From an uncultured Aquimarina sp. (GTDB taxonomy: Bacteria; Bacteroidota; Bacteroidia; Flavobacteriales; Flavobacteriaceae): a stretch of 64,000 bases of DNA. The notes beneath the pieces are model-generated. The model worked only from the letters and a program-made list of their open reading frames with translations. It had not been told where the DNA came from and did no database searches. Below are positions 1-11,206 of the stretch, piece after piece. The position numbers were made by a program, and so were the translations under genes. The stretch spans positions 32,743 to 96,742 of the forward strand of contig CANMDH010000021.1 in assembly GCA_947496555.1 (NCBI GenBank). Direction: 5' to 3'. The stretch's first letter is position 1; each line of letters opens with the position of its first letter.

Positions 1-1338
1 ATAGCACAGGCCTCGACAATAGCCCCTTTATTAAGAGGCCTGTGTTCTACTAAGCAGAGAATGATAGGCCATTTTACCGACGAAGATAGAGTCTTGACCT
101 ACATCAACAGTAATGATCTGGACAAGTTGGCGCTCATGGGTACTTCTTGTCCCGATCATTTTTTAAGAACCAAAATCAAGCCATTGGTGCTTAGCTTGTC
201 TCCAGATGAGGACCCGTCTCAAATAGAAGAGATCATACAAAAACTACAACCAGAATTCGAAAAATACAGACAAGATTATATTGAATATTATGAAAGCTGT
301 AAACATGAAGATAGTCCACCAATACGGGATCCTAATCCTGTAGTCATCATATATCCTGGAGTAGGTATGTTCACTTTTGCCAAAAATAAACAAACGGCAA
401 GGGTGGCTAGTGAATTTTATGTCAACGCCATCAATGTAATGCGTGGTGCTGAAGCAATTTCAGAATACACAGCGCTACCCAGACAAGAAGCTTTTAATAT
501 TGAATACTGGTTGCTTGAAGAAGCAAAACTACAACGAATGCCTACCGAAAAACCTTTATCGAGAAAAGTAGCAATCATTACAGGAGCTGCAGGAGGAATA
601 GGCAAAGCAATTGCAGACAAATTGGTAGCAGAAGGAGCAAATGTAGTCATTACAGACCTTCAACCAGAGGCTTTAAGTGAAACCCAAACGTCATACAAAA
701 AAGATGAGGTTGTTACAGCTGTTTGTGATGTTACCGATTCTGACTCAATAGAAAAGGCTTACAAAGAAGCATGTATAAACTTTGCCGGAGTAGATATAAT
801 TATTCATTCTGCAGGATTAGCTATTTCTAAACCACTAGAAGACACTTCTATCACAGACTGGAATTTATTGCAAAATGTATTGGTAAAAGGACAGTTTCTA
901 ATGGTTAAAAAAGGAGTAGAAATTTTGAAAACTCAAGGTTTTGGAGGCAATATTATCAATATTGCCAGTAAAAATGGATTGGTATCCGGTCCTAACAATG
1001 TAGGATATGGTACCGCAAAAGCTGCACAACAACATATGACCCGATTATTGGCTGCAGAACTGGGACCCCATAAGATTAGAGTCAACACAGTAAATCCCGA
1101 TGGAGTCATTGTTGGAAGCAAAATATGGGAAGGAAAATGGGCAGAAGGTCGTGCCAAAGCCTACGGAATTAAAGTTGAGGAGCTACCAGCACATTATGCA
1201 AAGAGGAATTTGCTTAACGAAATTATATTACCAGAAGATATAGCAAATGCCGTATTTGCGCTTTTAGCAATCTTAGATAAAAGTACTGGTAATACCATTA
1301 ACGTAGATGGTGGAATGCCCAATGCTTTTGTACGATAA
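1..1338 (+). CDS. Bifunctional rhamnulose-1-phosphate aldolase / short-chain dehydrogenase (5'-truncated)
   Basis: The frame is open from base 1 and runs into the window edge, so the ATG at 61 is internal and the N-terminal aldolase part is mostly missing. The family is normally about 700 residues; some 445 are visible. The first ~180 residues are the end of a class II aldolase-like domain. After a linker comes a complete SDR domain with the glycine motif TGAAGGIG, an NIAS segment and a YGTAK (YxxxK) active site. Known role of this fusion: split L-rhamnulose-1-phosphate into dihydroxyacetone phosphate and L-lactaldehyde, then oxidise lactaldehyde to L-lactate with NAD. It is cytoplasmic. The next genes (isomerase, kinase, lactate dehydrogenase) complete the route. 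The rhamnose assignment rests mainly on that neighbourhood and the domain pairing. Confidence 0.9.
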   Translation: MAQASTIAPLLRGLCSTKQRMIGHFTDEDRVLTYINSNDLDKLALMGTSCPDHFLRTKIKPLVLSLSPDEDPSQIEEIIQKLQPEFEKYRQDYIEYYESCKHEDSPPIRDPNPVVIIYPGVGMFTFAKNKQTARVASEFYVNAINVMRGAEAISEYTALPRQEAFNIEYWLLEEAKLQRMPTEKPLSRKVAIITGAAGGIGKAIADKLVAEGANVVITDLQPEALSETQTSYKKDEVVTAVCDVTDSDSIEKAYKEACINFAGVDIIIHSAGLAISKPLEDTSITDWNLLQNVLVKGQFLMVKKGVEILKTQGFGGNIINIASKNGLVSGPNNVGYGTAKAAQQHMTRLLAAELGPHKIRVNTVNPDGVIVGSKIWEGKWAEGRAKAYGIKVEELPAHYAKRNLLNEIILPEDIANAVFALLAILDKSTGNTINVDGGMPNAFVR

Positions 1339-1355
1339 TAATCACATATTTCTTT

Positions 1356-2636
1356 ATGAAAATTGACAAGCAACAAATATTTGATATCAATAAAAGTGTA
1401 GAAACAAAACATTTAATACAGCTTGACTTTACAGCAAACCAGCTTCAACACAAGAGTATTGATGGTCAAAGTATCATCGAAAAACTTAAGGCTTTTCAGG
1501 TTGCAATACCTAGCTGGGCGTTAGGTGCTGGTGGAACGCGTTTTGGAAGGTTCTCTTTTGGAGGAGAACCTGCGACTTTAGAACAAAAACTGGATGATAT
1601 AGGTATTTTACATTCCCTTACCAACACTGCTGGTGCGGTATCTCTACATATCCCCTGGGACATTCCAAAGGATTATCTAGCTATAAAAGAAAAAGCTGCT
1701 TCGCATAACATTATTTTTGATGCTGTAAATTCCAATACATTTCAGGATCAATCAAATGCAAAAGAGAGTTATAAATACGGCTCTTTATCCAATATAAGTC
1801 AAGCTGTTAGGGAACAGGCCATACAACACAATATTCACGTTATTGATATTGGCGAAAAATTAGGTTCGAAAAGTATAACAATATGGCTCGCCGATGGTGC
1901 TAATTTTCCTGGACAGAACAATTTTCAAAAAGCACTAAAGAATACTCAAGATAGTCTCAAAAAGATATACCAATCGCTACCCGATGATTGGAAAATGTTT
2001 ATAGAATATAAACCCTACGAACCTAATTTCTATAGCACCGTGATTCAAGATTGGGGCACCTCTCTGATGTTAGCAGAAAGCTGTGGAGATAAAGCCTACA
2101 CTCTGGTAGATTTAGGACATCATTTACCCAATACCAATATCGAACAGATTGTTGCCACTCTTCTATACAAAGGCAAATTAGGTGGTTTTCATTTTAATGA
2201 TAGTAAATATGGAGATGACGACTTAACCGTAGGTTCCATAAAACCATATGCTCTTTTCCTTATTTTTAATGAGTTGGTTTACGGAATAGAAAATAATCCT
2301 CAAAATCCCGAACTTTCCTGGATGATCGATGCCAGTCACAACACCAAGGATCCTTTGGAAGATTTAATACAATCCCTAGAGGCTATTTTAATTGCTTATG
2401 CGCAAGCGTTGTTGGTAGATCAAAAAAAACTTAGCCAAGCCCAAGAAGCTCAAGATGTAGTTGCTTGTCAAGAAATTTTACAAAATGCATATCGAACCGA
2501 TGTTCGACCTTTGGTAAGAGAATCTAGATTGCAAGTTCATGCTGCTATTGATCCTTTAATCATGTATCGCAAATTAAAAATCAGAAAAAATTTGATTAAA
2601 GAACGTGGAAAAAATTCAACCGCAACTGGATTATAA
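1356..2636 (+). CDS. rhaI: L-rhamnose isomerase, RhaI type
   Basis: This 426-residue TIM-barrel sugar isomerase interconverts L-rhamnose and L-rhamnulose in the cytoplasm, using divalent metal. The N-terminal segment with IPSWALGAGGTRFGRF is characteristic of the Pseudomonas stutzeri-type rhamnose isomerases rather than E. coli RhaA. Candidate metal-site stretches are FIEYKPYEP (Glu), LVDLGHH (Asp/His) and FHFNDSKYGDDD (His/Asp). It starts 17 nt after the aldolase/dehydrogenase stop and ends 6 nt before the kinase, so it is clearly in one operon. Length is normal for the family. Promiscuity toward other aldoses is known in this group, but the operon supports rhamnose. Confidence 0.9.
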   Translation: MKIDKQQIFDINKSVETKHLIQLDFTANQLQHKSIDGQSIIEKLKAFQVAIPSWALGAGGTRFGRFSFGGEPATLEQKLDDIGILHSLTNTAGAVSLHIPWDIPKDYLAIKEKAASHNIIFDAVNSNTFQDQSNAKESYKYGSLSNISQAVREQAIQHNIHVIDIGEKLGSKSITIWLADGANFPGQNNFQKALKNTQDSLKKIYQSLPDDWKMFIEYKPYEPNFYSTVIQDWGTSLMLAESCGDKAYTLVDLGHHLPNTNIEQIVATLLYKGKLGGFHFNDSKYGDDDLTVGSIKPYALFLIFNELVYGIENNPQNPELSWMIDASHNTKDPLEDLIQSLEAILIAYAQALLVDQKKLSQAQEAQDVVACQEILQNAYRTDVRPLVRESRLQVHAAIDPLIMYRKLKIRKNLIKERGKNSTATGL

Positions 2637-2642
2637 GAACTC

Positions 2643-4031
2643 ATGAAAAAGGTAACAGCAGTTTTTGATATCGGAAAAACCAATAAGAAGTTCTTCCTCT
2701 TTGATTCAGATTATAAGGAAGTATATAAAGAATATACTGTATTGGAAGAGATTGAAGATGAAGATGGTTATCCGACTGAAAATTTACCTGAACTTCAGAA
2801 ATGGTTGAAAGACCTTTTTAATCGAATCCTTTCTGCCAAAAAGTATGATATTAAAGCGATCAACTTCTCAACCTACGGAGCTAGTTTTGTATATCTGGAT
2901 AAAAAAGGCAATGTTCTAACACATTTATATAATTATCTGAAACCGCTTCCCGAAGAAATTAAAATATCATTCTATCAAGATCACGGGAACCCACAAACCA
3001 TTGCCGCCGAAACTGCATCTCCACAAGGAGGTATGCTCAATTCAGGGATGCAATTGTATTGGCTTAAACATACACGTCCTGGTTTGTTTTCGAATATTAA
3101 ATACGTACTACATTTCCCTCAATATATATCCTTTTTATTTACAGGTATTCCGGTGAGTGAATTCACAAGTATCGGATGTCATACAGCACTTTGGAATTAT
3201 AGGAAGAACACTTACCATCAATGGATTGTCAATCAAGGAATTGATGCGAAATTTCCATTTATAGTTCCCACACAAACCAGTTTCAATATGAGGTATGCTA
3301 ATAAAAAAATTAAAATCGGAGTCGGAATTCATGATAGTTCTTCTGCATTAATCCCATATTTACTTGGTGAAAAAAAGCCTTTCGTTTTGATTTCCACAGG
3401 GACATGGAGTATTACTTTAAACCCATTCAATAAGAATCCTTTGTCCAACGAAGATATAGAAAAAAATTGCCTGAATTACCTTAGTTTAGAAGGAAAACCA
3501 GTACGGGCAACTCGTTTTTTTATGGGAAACGAATACAAAAAACAAGTCAAGAAGCTAAGCACCCATTTTGACAAGGACAATGAATATCATAAAACCATCA
3601 AATTTGATCTCAATTTGTATTTAAAACTTAAGAAAAAGAAGAAAAGGCATTTCAGATTTGAAGAAATTGAATTTGAGAAGCCAAACAGACCTGATCATAC
3701 CCATTTGTCTATCTTTTCTTCGTTTGAAGAGGCTTTTCATGAATTAATGATCGAATTGGTTCAAATTCAAGTAAAGACAACTCGCCTTGCAATTGGTAAA
3801 AGTGTCATTAAGAAAATATATATTGATGGTGGTTTTATTGAAAACGAAATTTTTGTTAAGCTAATCGCACTTAATTTTAAAGAATACAAAGTAAGAACTA
3901 CAAAGTCACCTCTTGGGTCTGCTCTTGGGGCTGCAATGGCTATTTCTGATCAAAAATTAGATTCCAGATTCCTAAAAGATAATTATCAGGTAAAAAAATT
4001 AAAACCTCCTGTATTACAAACATTAGACTAG
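2643..4031 (+). CDS. FGGY-family carbohydrate kinase, probable L-rhamnulokinase
   Basis: A 462-residue sugar kinase of the FGGY/ASKHA fold. The N-terminal phosphate loop reads AVFDIGKTNKK; a second nucleotide-binding region with ISTGTWSIT lies mid-protein and IYIDGGFIEN plus SPLGSALGAA near the C-terminus. The expected reaction is ATP-dependent phosphorylation of L-rhamnulose at C1 in the cytoplasm, feeding the upstream aldolase. It sits 6 nt after rhaI and 11 nt before the lactate dehydrogenase. The protein is rich in lysine between residues ~325 and 345, unremarkable otherwise. L-fuculokinase is the main alternative; the RhaI-type isomerase next door makes rhamnulose more likely. Confidence 0.85.
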   Translation: MKKVTAVFDIGKTNKKFFLFDSDYKEVYKEYTVLEEIEDEDGYPTENLPELQKWLKDLFNRILSAKKYDIKAINFSTYGASFVYLDKKGNVLTHLYNYLKPLPEEIKISFYQDHGNPQTIAAETASPQGGMLNSGMQLYWLKHTRPGLFSNIKYVLHFPQYISFLFTGIPVSEFTSIGCHTALWNYRKNTYHQWIVNQGIDAKFPFIVPTQTSFNMRYANKKIKIGVGIHDSSSALIPYLLGEKKPFVLISTGTWSITLNPFNKNPLSNEDIEKNCLNYLSLEGKPVRATRFFMGNEYKKQVKKLSTHFDKDNEYHKTIKFDLNLYLKLKKKKKRHFRFEEIEFEKPNRPDHTHLSIFSSFEEAFHELMIELVQIQVKTTRLAIGKSVIKKIYIDGGFIENEIFVKLIALNFKEYKVRTTKSPLGSALGAAMAISDQKLDSRFLKDNYQVKKLKPPVLQTLD

Positions 4032-4042
4032 ATTTTTAACAT

Positions 4043-5212
4043 ATGAAGTGGCCTTATAATACAAAATATCCTTCTGTTGACGACCTAAGAGCAAAAGCAA
4101 AAAAAAGAATTCCAAAATTTGCTTTTGAGTATCTAGATGGTGGATGCAATGAAGACGTAAATCTACATAGAAACCGAACTGATATTCAGAAAGTTGAGCT
4201 CCGGCCTCATTATCTTAGTACACATAGCGGTTCTGACATGACAACAGAGCTGTTTGGAATTACTTATGATGCACCATTTGGCATTGCTCCGGTAGGCCTA
4301 CAAGGATTGATGTGGCCAAATTCACCTGAAATCCTGGCAAAAGCAGCCCTTGAGCATAATATTCCATTTGTTTTAAGTACAGTATCTACCAGTAGCATCG
4401 AACGTATTAGTGAAATTACAGAAGGCAGAGCCTGGTTTCAGTTGTATCATCCTACCGAAGATAGACTAAGGGATGATATTATTAATCGAGCTGAGGCAGC
4501 AGGATGCCCTGTGTTAGTATTGCTATGTGATGTTCCCACCTTTGGGTTTCGCCCTAGGGATATACGAAATGGTTTGGCTCTGCCACCAAAGATGTCGGCA
4601 CAAAATATTTTACAAATTCTTGGTAAACCTAACTGGGCATTACAAACGTTATTTCATGGACAACCAAATTTTGAAACGTTAAAGCCATATATGCCAAAAA
4701 ACTTGGATCTTAGTGCCCTTGGACAATTTATGGATCAAACTTTTACCGGTAGACTTAATGAAGAAAAAATAGCTCCTATCAGAGATATGTGGAAAGGTAA
4801 AATAGTGCTAAAAGGAGTTGCCAGTGAAGCCGATACCGAAAAAGCAATTAAACTAGGCTTAGACGGTATTATTGTTTCTAATCATGGAGGAAGACAGCTG
4901 GATGCTGGTCAATCTACCATAAAACCACTATACAACATTGCCGAAAAATATGGAGATAAGATTACTATAATGATGGATAGTGGGCTTCGTTCGGGCCCCG
5001 ATATAGCAAGAAGCATGGCTTGTGGTGCTAAGTTTACCTTTATGGGTAGATCGTTTATGTATGGTGCAGCAGCTTTGGGAAAAGAAGGAGGAAATCATAC
5101 AATTTCGCTCATTAAAACCCAATTACAGCAAGTCATGGAACAAATATGTTGTGAAAAAGTATCAGATTTTCCCGATCATCTAATTAACTCTAAAGTAATG
5201 AAAATCGTATGA
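4043..5212 (+). CDS. FMN-dependent alpha-hydroxy-acid (L-lactate) dehydrogenase
   Basis: A 389-residue member of the LldD/glycolate oxidase family, which oxidises L-2-hydroxy acids with FMN and passes electrons to the respiratory chain or oxygen. Visible signatures are the N-terminal FAFEYLDGGCNED, the active-site SNHGGRQLD (catalytic His about residue 281, substrate-binding Arg 284) and the FMN phosphate site DSGLRSGPDIARS with GRSFMYG. In this operon the obvious substrate is L-lactate made from L-lactaldehyde, giving pyruvate, so the operon carries rhamnose all the way to central metabolism. Its stop overlaps the next start by 4 nt (ATGA), suggesting translational coupling with the permease. 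Confidence 0.88.
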   Translation: MKWPYNTKYPSVDDLRAKAKKRIPKFAFEYLDGGCNEDVNLHRNRTDIQKVELRPHYLSTHSGSDMTTELFGITYDAPFGIAPVGLQGLMWPNSPEILAKAALEHNIPFVLSTVSTSSIERISEITEGRAWFQLYHPTEDRLRDDIINRAEAAGCPVLVLLCDVPTFGFRPRDIRNGLALPPKMSAQNILQILGKPNWALQTLFHGQPNFETLKPYMPKNLDLSALGQFMDQTFTGRLNEEKIAPIRDMWKGKIVLKGVASEADTEKAIKLGLDGIIVSNHGGRQLDAGQSTIKPLYNIAEKYGDKITIMMDSGLRSGPDIARSMACGAKFTFMGRSFMYGAAALGKEGGNHTISLIKTQLQQVMEQICCEKVSDFPDHLINSKVMKIV

Positions 5213-6615
5213 GCCAATTCAATATCGAAGAAGAAATCGAAGAAATAGCAGTTGGAGAATTTGAAAGAGAACCTGTACCTCAGCGTAGCCGGAAAGGTTG
5301 GAAAAGTTTTCTAGGAATGTATGCCGGAGAGCATGCTGCCGGAACCGAATTTATGATAGGTCCCCTATTTCTTACAGCTGGGGTTAGTGCTTTTGATCTT
5401 ATAGTGGGATTACTCATTGGTAATTTGCTAGCGGTACTAAGTTGGCGATTTCTCACGGCCGAAATCGCAGTGAACAATAGGCTTACTTTATATTATCATC
5501 TTGAAAAAATCTGTGAAAAAAATCTGGTCACTACATATAATCTTGCCAACGGAGTATTATTCTGCTTTTTAGCAGGAGCTATGATCACTGTTTCTGCAAC
5601 CGCGGTTGGAGTCCCATTTGATATGGAAATGCCAAAACTTACCGATACCATGCCCAATGGCATAACCTGGGTGATTATAGTAATTATTATTGGAACGATT
5701 ATATCTTTGATTGCAGCAAAAGGTTACGATACGGTTTCTAGGGCTGCCAATTGGATGTCTCCAGTTATAGTGTTAGCTTTTTTAGCCTGTGGGATTGTTG
5801 CATTAAATCAATTAGGCGTAAAAAGTTTTGATGATTTCTGGGCAATTTGGGGAGAAGGTTCTAAGCCTTTTCCCGGACAAGTTAAATTTACTTTCTGGCA
5901 TGTGGTATTATGGTCTTGGTTTTGTAATGCCGCTATGCATATAGGAATGTCTGATCTTTCTGTATTCCGGTTTGCTAAGTCATCTTCATCTGGTTGGACA
6001 ACGGCAGCAGGAATGTATGTCGGACACTATATGGCTTGGATTGCGGCTGCCTTATTATATGCTGTGTACCTTAAAACTCCTGAAGCTCAAATTTTGCTAA
6101 GTAATGGCGAAGCTCCACCAGTTGCCCCTGGACCTCTTGCCAATAATGCCATCGGTATATTTGGCATTATAGCCGTAATACTTGCGGGATGGACTACTGC
6201 AAATCCCACTATATACAGAGCGGGATTAGCTTTTCAGGCAATTATACCCAAAGTTTCTACCTTTTGGGTCACCATCATAGCTGGATCCATAGCTACTTTG
6301 GCAGGTATTTTTCCAGCTTTCGCTATGAAATTACTAGGCTTCGTTGCCCTATATGGTTTTATCCTGGCTCCTATGGGTGCCATTATTGTTTTTGAATATT
6401 TCTATGGAAAAAAGGTTGGTATTATTCCCTTTTACGCCGAAGAAAAGAAAATTAACTTCAATCTATCCGTTTTATTAGCATGGGGTATTAGCTTCGGTAT
6501 TTTTTACTTTATCTCGAAACAATATGATGTTTTTTTATCATTTGTAACCTTACCCGCATGGTTAAGTTGCGGAGTTTTGTATCTGGTCTTTAGTAAATTT
6601 CTTCAAAAACCTTAA
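5209..6615 (+). CDS. NCS1-like (purine/cytosine permease family) membrane transporter
   Basis: A 468-residue integral membrane protein with about ten to twelve hydrophobic segments after a soluble acidic N-terminus of ~35 residues. The N-terminal GMYAGEHAAGTEFMIGPL region and the late GWTTANPTIYRAGLAF segment resemble NCS1 cytosine/allantoin permeases (cation symporters of nucleobases and related solutes). Here the start codon overlaps the lactate dehydrogenase stop, and the gene closes a rhamnose operon, so rhamnose, a related deoxy sugar or a catabolic acid is a plausible cargo. That is inference from position; no usual RhaT-type or MFS sugar carrier is present in the window. Confidence 0.75.
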   Translation: MSQFNIEEEIEEIAVGEFEREPVPQRSRKGWKSFLGMYAGEHAAGTEFMIGPLFLTAGVSAFDLIVGLLIGNLLAVLSWRFLTAEIAVNNRLTLYYHLEKICEKNLVTTYNLANGVLFCFLAGAMITVSATAVGVPFDMEMPKLTDTMPNGITWVIIVIIIGTIISLIAAKGYDTVSRAANWMSPVIVLAFLACGIVALNQLGVKSFDDFWAIWGEGSKPFPGQVKFTFWHVVLWSWFCNAAMHIGMSDLSVFRFAKSSSSGWTTAAGMYVGHYMAWIAAALLYAVYLKTPEAQILLSNGEAPPVAPGPLANNAIGIFGIIAVILAGWTTANPTIYRAGLAFQAIIPKVSTFWVTIIAGSIATLAGIFPAFAMKLLGFVALYGFILAPMGAIIVFEYFYGKKVGIIPFYAEEKKINFNLSVLLAWGISFGIFYFISKQYDVFLSFVTLPAWLSCGVLYLVFSKFLQKP

Positions 6616-6691
6616 ATAAGAAAAGCTACAGGAAAGCACAGGATAACATATAGTCTAATAAGGAATATTTTTAATGTATTAAAACATATGA

Positions 6692-9910
<3,219 letters not shown>

Positions 9911-9991
9911 TTTTCAGTACTCTACAAATAATAAAAGGTACACACGTACTATGGCGAAGCAGGAATATTTTTCCGAATTACAGTAAATAGG

Positions 9992-10030
9992 AGAGGCTAT
10001 CAAAAATAAAATTAAGGCTTCGCCTCTTTT
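9992..10030. terminator. Candidate weak bidirectional terminator between GH2 gene and lacI
   Basis: A small hairpin (AGGC-TTC-GCCT, 10015..10025) is followed by a short T run on the + strand and by an AT-rich run on the - strand; an outer AGAGGC/GCCTCT pair extends it from 9992 to 10027. It overlaps the 3' end of lacI. The stem is short, so this is only suggestive. Confidence 0.3.
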
Positions 10031-11067
10031 ACCAATTTAGAAACTTTTCCTACAGAAGATTCTCGTACAATGAGCTTGGAATTAACAGTAATTACCTCAT
10101 TAGTGCCTTTATCAATATCTCTTTTAATCTCATCAATTAATCGTTTGGCAGCAATTTTCCCTATTTCTTCTCCCGACTGATCCACTGTGGTAAGTCCGGG
10201 TTCTATGATAGAAGCACCAGGTGAATTACTAAAGCCTGCAACCGCAATATCTTTGGGTACGGTAAATTCTGTATGCTTACTAATATATTTCATAGCAGCG
10301 ATGGCGGCAAGGTCATTCGAAGAAAAAAGCGCATCAGGACGATCAGGAAGCGATAAAAGATGTTTAATACCTGCAATTCCGTCATCGATCAATAATCTGG
10401 ATTCGTATACCATGGCAGGATCAAATACTTTTCCATAATCCTCAAGTGCCTTTTTATAACCATTAAAACGGTCTTTATATATATTAAGGTTGCCCGGACC
10501 CGAAAAATGTGCTATTCGTTCTCTACCCTGTTTAATTAAATGTTCTGTAACCTGATAAGCGGTCTTAAAATCATCAATCACTACGCGACATGCCTTAACC
10601 TCGGGAGCATACCTATCAAAAAATACCAAAGGTATCCCTTCTTCGATAAATTGTTCTAAATGTTCATATTTAATGGTATCCATAGCAACCGAAGTAAGAA
10701 TACCCTCTACCCTATTAGCGAATAAGGTATATGCATTGGTCACCTCGCGATCATATTCGTCATGAGATTGACAAATAATCACATTGTATCCTTGACTATA
10801 GGCCACCTCTTCAATACCGGAAATTGCAGACGAAAAGAAATATCTTGAGATCCATGGAACAATAACTCCAATAGTCTTTGAAGATTGGGTTCTTAAGTTT
10901 GCCGCCATAACATTAGGTTTATAACCCAGCTCTTTGGCAACCTGTCTTATTCGTTCTTTTGTTTTCGCCTTTACTCTAGGACTATCATTTAAAGCTCTCG
11001 ATATAGTTGAGCTATCCAATTTCATGTGTTTGGCAATATCATGAATAGTTACACGTCCTTTCTTCAT
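10012..11067 (-). CDS. LacI-family transcriptional regulator
   Basis: A 351-residue repressor-type protein. The N-terminal HTH (VTIHDIAKHMKLDSSTISRA, then a hinge helix with NVMAANLR) is followed by a periplasmic-binding-protein-like sugar-sensing domain from about residue 60 (IGVIVPWISRYFFSSAISGI onward). The start at 11067 (MKKGRVT...) gives the normal LacI N-terminus; an in-frame ATG at 11106 would add 13 residues and lie inside the operator palindrome, so it is rejected. The gene is divergent from the DUF4861-kduI-kduD genes and probably controls both directions through the palindrome at 11101..11116. Its effector is unknown; a uronate intermediate or rhamnose-derived sugar would fit the neighbours. 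Confidence 0.92.
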   Translation of the reverse strand: MKKGRVTIHDIAKHMKLDSSTISRALNDSPRVKAKTKERIRQVAKELGYKPNVMAANLRTQSSKTIGVIVPWISRYFFSSAISGIEEVAYSQGYNVIICQSHDEYDREVTNAYTLFANRVEGILTSVAMDTIKYEHLEQFIEEGIPLVFFDRYAPEVKACRVVIDDFKTAYQVTEHLIKQGRERIAHFSGPGNLNIYKDRFNGYKKALEDYGKVFDPAMVYESRLLIDDGIAGIKHLLSLPDRPDALFSSNDLAAIAAMKYISKHTEFTVPKDIAVAGFSNSPGASIIEPGLTTVDQSGEEIGKIAAKRLIDEIKRDIDKGTNEVITVNSKLIVRESSVGKVSKLVKEAKP

Positions 11068-11071
11068 GTTG

Positions 11072-11079
11072 CAAATATA
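11072..11079 (-). promoter_or_regulatory. Candidate -7 element for lacI (Bacteroidota type)
   Basis: On the minus strand the sequence is TATATTTG, a perfect match to the Bacteroidota -7 consensus TAnnTTTG. It lies only about 4 nt upstream of the preferred lacI ATG at 11067, which would give a very short or absent leader. A possible -33 (TTG within the palindrome) sits about 23-24 nt away, slightly far. Confidence 0.4.
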
Positions 11080-11100
11080 AGATACTGAATTGAAAATTAC

Positions 11101-11116
11101 ATACAATCGATTGTAT
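11101..11116. promoter_or_regulatory. Perfect 16-bp palindrome, probable LacI-family operator
   Basis: ATACAATCGATTGTAT is an uninterrupted perfect inverted repeat with the central CG typical of LacI-family operators. It lies 34 bp upstream of the lacI start and 90 bp upstream of the DUF4861 gene, overlapping possible -33 elements on both strands. Autoregulation plus control of the uronate genes is the natural reading. No second perfect copy was noticed in the other intergenic regions. Confidence 0.65.
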
Positions 11117-11140
11117 TTTTAAAAAATAATTGTACATTTA
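11110..11140 (+). promoter_or_regulatory. Candidate promoter for the DUF4861-kduI-kduD genes
   Basis: ATTG at 11110..11113 (one mismatch to TTTG) is followed after exactly 19 nt by TACATTTA at 11133..11140 (one mismatch to TAnnTTTG). This fits Bacteroidota -33/-7 spacing. The -33 half overlaps the palindrome, so a bound repressor would block it. Transcription would begin near 11147, leaving a leader of about 60 nt. Confidence 0.42.
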
Positions 11141-11206
11141 GTTTCTAATAATCAGAAAAAATACATTTTAAAGTAAACAATTGGAGCAAATTCATACCCC
11201 GTCAAG

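Noticed and set aside
11068-11106. Longer start for LacI at 11106
   Set aside because: It would put 13 untypical residues before the HTH and the start codon inside the palindrome and upstream of the perfect -7 element.
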